Of a stretch of DNA of 6,304 nt, positions 6,254 to 6,304 are shown piece after piece. The notes beneath the pieces are model-generated. The model was not told the DNA's origin. It worked only from the letters and a program-made list of their open reading frames with translations, and did no database searches. This DNA is from an uncultured Coriobacteriaceae bacterium (GTDB taxonomy: Bacteria > Actinomycetota > Coriobacteriia > Coriobacteriales > Atopobiaceae), in NCBI GenBank assembly GCA_902766805.1, contig CACXFF010000016.1, forward strand, positions 1-6,304. Reading direction: 5' to 3'. Within the stretch, counting starts at the first letter, position 1; each line of letters opens with the position of its first letter. The translations under genes were made by a program, and so were the position numbers.

Positions 6254-6304
6254 GATCGTATGTAGCCGGCCAGCCAATGACGTGACGCAGCCACGCGCCT
6301 TCGG

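Overview
The window is about two-thirds G+C by eye, with strongly G/C-biased third codon positions and good Shine-Dalgarno sites. This fits a high-GC actinobacterium. The enzyme set (a DUF5597 GH35-like enzyme, a GH3 and a GH43, all without signal peptides) resembles saccharolytic gut or oral actinobacteria. Coriobacteriia such as Olsenella or Collinsella relatives are my first guess and Bifidobacteriaceae an alternative; no marker in the window settles the taxon.

Layout, all genes on the + strand. (1) 1-1491: a GH35/DUF5597-type glycoside hydrolase, open at the left edge. (2) 1492-1592: a short gap with a strong 14-bp hairpin just after the first stop codon, then an RBS. (3) 1593-3818: a complete three-domain GH3 beta-glycosidase. 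(4) 3819-4368: a 550-bp non-coding gap with four palindromic units on an exact 62-bp period, followed by a G/T-rich, repeat-laden tract with an inverted repeat and a 37-bp direct duplication. (5) 4369-6000: a GH43 enzyme with a C-terminal accessory domain that carries a repetitive insertion. (6) 6001-6304: non-coding, with an 11-bp inverted repeat and two more diverged units of the same palindromic family, again exactly 62 bp apart.

The three enzymes look cytoplasmic, since none with a visible N-terminus has a signal peptide. Together they would trim imported oligosaccharides: a beta-galactosidase-like exo-enzyme, a beta-glucosidase/xylosidase-type exo-enzyme, and an arabinofuranosidase/xylosidase-type debranching enzyme. 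Hemicellulose or arabinogalactan side chains are plausible substrates, but this is inference. No transporter or regulator lies in the window.

The coding content is ordinary for a carbohydrate-use locus, and I see no new defence or mobile system. The most unusual parts are the intergenic palindromic repeats with fixed 62-bp phasing and the in-frame repeat expansion inside the GH43 accessory domain.
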